Assembly: GCA_028691625.1 (NCBI GenBank)
Contig: JAQUYZ010000040.1
Location: forward strand, 1-9,331
Direction of reading: 5' to 3'
DNA: 9,331 nucleotides
DNA from: Eubacteriales bacterium
GTDB taxonomy: Bacteria > Bacillota > Clostridia > Peptostreptococcales > Anaerovoracaceae
Part shown: in pieces, positions 7,627 to 9,331 of the stretch
Layout: every line of letters starts with the position of its first letter
How positions within the stretch are numbered: position 1 is the first letter of the stretch
Position numbers and translations under genes: made by a program
Notes under the pieces: model-generated
Seen by the model: only the letters and a program-made list of their open reading frames with translations
The model's database searches: none
What the model was told of the DNA's origin: nothing

Positions 7627-7715
7627 TTTTTGTTCCTCCTATTCAAACGGATTGATTGCTTCAGCCGGATTCAGCGCACCCGGCCCTGTTTGCAAACAAA
7701 CCGCCGGCAGGCAAT

Positions 7716-7752
7716 AAAAAAATCCCTGAAGCTTCTTTTAAAGCTCCAGGGA
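7716..7752 (-). terminator. T-box attenuator terminator before leuA
   Basis: On the minus strand, TCCCTGGAGCTT (7741-7752) pairs with AAGCTTCAGGGA (7723-7734) with one mismatch around a six-base loop, followed by seven Us (7716-7722). The first arm begins shortly after the T-box sequence and competes with the antiterminator helix, as in standard T-box leaders. The helix forms and stops transcription when the tRNA is charged. Confidence 0.93.
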
Positions 7753-7993
7753 CGATAGTATTCTACCGCGGTACCACCCTGATTACTGTGATTCACAGTC
7801 AACTCGCTGGATTCCAACAAATCCTCGGCCTTGATAACGGGGCCTGCCGGGACACCTTAATCGCTGTAGCTTTGGGGTTCCTGCTCGGGAGCGAGATTGT
7901 TCTTTTCTGCGTGTCGGTTCACAGCATCCACCGACTCTCTGTAACGCTTTCTGAAAGAATAAAAACTCCGTCACTGCATTTAAGATTAATAAT
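7716..7993 (-). ncRNA. T-box leader (probable tRNA-Leu sensor) controlling leuACDB
   Basis: Leader RNA that reads the charging state of a tRNA and ends transcription when the amino acid is plentiful. The T-box sequence AGGGTGGTACCGCGG is intact at 7766-7780. Upstream, AGAGAG followed by TCGG (7931-7940), with its GGTG-containing loop and the ACCGAC return strand, marks Stem I. The lower Stem I helices CGGAG/CTCCCG (one bulge) and TTCTTTC/GAAAAGAA flank an internal loop in which CTC (7893-7895) is followed by a purine, the expected specifier position. CTC is a leucine codon, agreeing with the operon downstream. Alternative ATC (isoleucine) one register away is followed by T and fits less well. 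The 89 bases between the terminator and leuA (7627-7715) hold a 12-base palindrome (7687-7698) and the leuA ribosome binding site. Confidence 0.93.
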
Positions 7994-7999
7994 ATTGGT

Positions 8000-8028
8000 A
8001 GTATATTAAATGAAGAGTCATTTGTCAA
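8000..8028 (-). promoter_or_regulatory. Sigma-A promoter of the leuACDB operon
   Basis: TTGACA (8023-8028, perfect -35), a 17-base spacer, and TATACT (8000-8005, five of six to the -10) on the minus strand. Transcription would begin near 7993, just ahead of T-box Stem I, which fixes the 5' end of the leader RNA. There is no clear terminator between the upstream small gene and this promoter, so some read-through into the T-box is possible. Confidence 0.88.
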
Positions 8029-8077
8029 CAGATTTTTCAAGCGAATCGCAATTTTTTCTTCCACTGCTGAAATGATT

Positions 8078-8281
8078 TTACACTGATTTTCCTATATATT
8101 CATCTTCGACTACTTCTTTTTCCGCTGGTGCGTCAACTTCGAAATCGCCGTCTTCCGATACGCTGATATCATTCAACTCCTCTTCCCCCGGCAGAACCTC
8201 GCAGATCGTTCCGTCTAAGTATTCATCGATTTCCTTGTCGCTGCCGCAAGGGTTTCTTTTTTCTCTATCTGCTTCTGTCAT
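8078..8281 (-). CDS. Small, strongly acidic hypothetical protein
   Basis: A 67-residue protein I do not recognise. It contains 14 Glu and 9 Asp against 4 Lys and 2 Arg, so it is very negatively charged, with two cysteines (12 and 27) and no hydrophobic stretch long enough for a membrane helix or signal peptide. It is probably cytoplasmic and possibly disordered. It is judged real because AAGGAG lies nine bases before the ATG, it fills an otherwise empty gap, and no other frame here is better. It sits 87 bases downstream of the symporter gene on the same strand, so it may be cotranscribed, or use a weak promoter with TACAAT (8334-8339) and TTGTAG (8357-8362) 17 bases apart. No function can be assigned. 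Confidence 0.65.
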   Translation of the reverse strand: MTEADREKRNPCGSDKEIDEYLDGTICEVLPGEEELNDISVSEDGDFEVDAPAEKEVVEDEYIGKSV

Positions 8282-8368
8282 GTTTTTTTTCTCCTTCCAT
8301 TTTATACAACGCGTTAGTTAAAATTGTGTAATTATTGTATACCCGGGAATGGAGAACTACAACCAAAA

Positions 8369-9331
8369 TTATTGTTGTATCCAGGGCTTTTTTGACTCCT
8401 CAAATTCGTCTGCAATTTCCTTTTGCAGCTGAGTGCAAAGGCTGACAATAACGATCGCCGCAGTCGAAGCAATAAAGCCGGGGATAATTTCATATATGGC
8501 GAAGATCCCGCCGTGTGCTTTCATGGAATACCAGAACAGATCGACGACTCCGCCCGCCACCATGCCGGCAATTGCACCCTGCAGCGTTGTCCTCTTCCAG
8601 AACAGTGAAAAGAGAATCAGCGGTCCGAATGCGGCGCCAAATCCGCCCCAGGCGCAAGAGACCAGACCGAATACAGAGCTGTTCGCATCCAGTGCGATTA
8701 CAATCGCAATGACTGAAATCAGCAGAACTGCAATTCTGCTCACCCATACGATTTCTGTACCGTCTGTTCTTTTTTTGAAGAGTAATGCATAAAGGTCCTT
8801 GGAAGCCGAAGATGCGGAAACCAAAAGCTGTGAACTGGCAGTACTCATGATCGCTGCCAGTATTGCAGTCAGCAGAATGCCTGCGACCACGTCCGGGAAC
8901 ATCGCGTCAATCATGGCCATATAGATGGTTTCCCCATCAGCCAGCTCCGGCATGTACGCCTTGCCGATCACTCCGATGGAAACCGCGGCTGTCAAGGTGA
9001 TAACAACCCAGATCATCGCAATGAGTCTGGATTTTCGAATCATATCCGGAGACTGGATCGCCATAAATCTTGTTAAAATATGAGGCTGTCCAAAATAGCC
9101 CAAGCCCCAGCCAAGGCCGGATGCCAGAAGCATGGTATCGATCGCTCCCTCCTTCACCGGGAAAAATCCTAACGATTCCGGAGTCAAATCTGCCAATCTT
9201 GCGCTGAGTTCTCCTGCCCCTCCCATTTCATAGACCGCCATAAAAGGAACCGCCAATAAGGCAAAAAACATGATACTGCCCTGAATCGCATCGGTCCAGC
9301 ATACCGCCGTAAATCCACCCAGCGCGGTATA
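8369..9331 (-). CDS. putP: Na+/solute symporter, PutP (sodium/proline) type, N-terminus outside window
   Basis: C-terminal 320 residues of a solute:sodium symporter (SSS family), an inner-membrane protein that imports solute with Na+. Full members are about 500 residues, so roughly 180 are missing past the right edge. The first visible residues, YTALGGFTAVCWTDAIQG, continue the reading frame beyond the ATG at 9271, so that ATG is internal. PutP signatures follow: GLGWGLGYFGQPHI (72-85 of the visible part), the sodium-site segment MSTASSQLL (162-170), whose Ser-Thr pair corresponds by alignment to the known PutP Na+ ligands, and CAWGGFGAAFGPL (226-238). A charged cytoplasmic tail ends in KKPWIQQ. 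Proline is the best-supported substrate by similarity, but related permeases take pantothenate or other solutes. Proline uptake would suit an amino-acid fermenter. No strong terminator is seen between it and the small acidic gene. Confidence 0.9.
   Translation of the reverse strand, partial: YTALGGFTAVCWTDAIQGSIMFFALLAVPFMAVYEMGGAGELSARLADLTPESLGFFPVKEGAIDTMLLASGLGWGLGYFGQPHILTRFMAIQSPDMIRKSRLIAMIWVVITLTAAVSIGVIGKAYMPELADGETIYMAMIDAMFPDVVAGILLTAILAAIMSTASSQLLVSASSASKDLYALLFKKRTDGTEIVWVSRIAVLLISVIAIVIALDANSSVFGLVSCAWGGFGAAFGPLILFSLFWKRTTLQGAIAGMVAGGVVDLFWYSMKAHGGIFAIYEIIPGFIASTAAIVIVSLCTQLQKEIADEFEESKKPWIQQ

Noticed and set aside
7687..7698. Perfect 12-base palindrome TGTTTGCAAACA between the T-box terminator and leuA as an operator
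   Set aside because: Short palindromes like this arise by chance, it lies downstream of the promoter and attenuator, and no second copy is present in the window; too little to claim a regulator site.
7783..8064. 93-residue minus-strand frame within the leuA leader
   Set aside because: It runs through the T-box Stem I and across the leu promoter; its start lies upstream of the promoter's -35 box, and its sequence is that of structured RNA, not a protein or leader peptide.
8297..8312. TATAAAAT-like box immediately before the small acidic gene as its -10 element
   Set aside because: Transcription from it would begin at or inside the ribosome binding site, leaving no usable leader.
1..9331. CRISPR arrays, insertion sequences, tRNA or rRNA genes
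   Set aside because: No regularly spaced repeats, transposase-like frames, terminal inverted repeats or tRNA/rRNA signatures were seen on either strand.

Overview
The window looks like a chromosomal segment from a low-to-medium GC Gram-positive anaerobe of the class Clostridia, probably an amino-acid fermenter. The grounds are strong AGGAGG-type ribosome binding sites, a T-box leucine riboswitch, a sigma-54 activator whose sensor resembles a lysine-fermentation enzyme, and a Na+/proline symporter. No species can be named from the sequence alone.

Region 1 (1-3039) is a divergent pair. On the minus strand is the first 546 residues of a sigma-54-dependent activator; its 3' end lies beyond the left edge. 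Its N-terminal ~345 residues look like L-erythro-3,5-diaminohexanoate dehydrogenase (Kdd, lysine fermentation), but the Rossmann glycine loop is degraded, and they are joined to an AAA+ sigma-54 interaction domain. Facing away from it is an EamA/DMT-family transporter preceded by a consensus -24/-12 promoter (1883-1898). Upstream of that lie three copies of a CGA-N2-CGAT-N2-C(A/G)ATT motif (1738-1834), a plausible enhancer. The regulator has its own sigma-A promoter (1703-1731). The simplest reading is a self-contained switch: a retired dehydrogenase senses a diamino-acid or related metabolite and turns on a transporter. This is the most novel part of the window.

Region 2 (3011-8028) is the leucine operon, on the minus strand and read right to left: sigma-A promoter (8000-8028), T-box leader with a probable CUC leucine specifier and terminator (7716-7993), then leuA, leuC, leuD and leuB. 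They convert 2-ketoisovalerate and acetyl-CoA to 2-ketoisocaproate, with the last step spontaneous. The operon converges on the transporter gene, and both share one bidirectional terminator (3011-3048) that overlaps the transporter stop codon.

Region 3 (8078-9331), also minus strand, holds the C-terminal 320 residues of a PutP-type Na+/solute symporter, whose start lies past the right edge, and a 67-residue very acidic protein of unknown function just downstream of it. No mobile elements, CRISPR arrays, tRNA or rRNA genes were seen.
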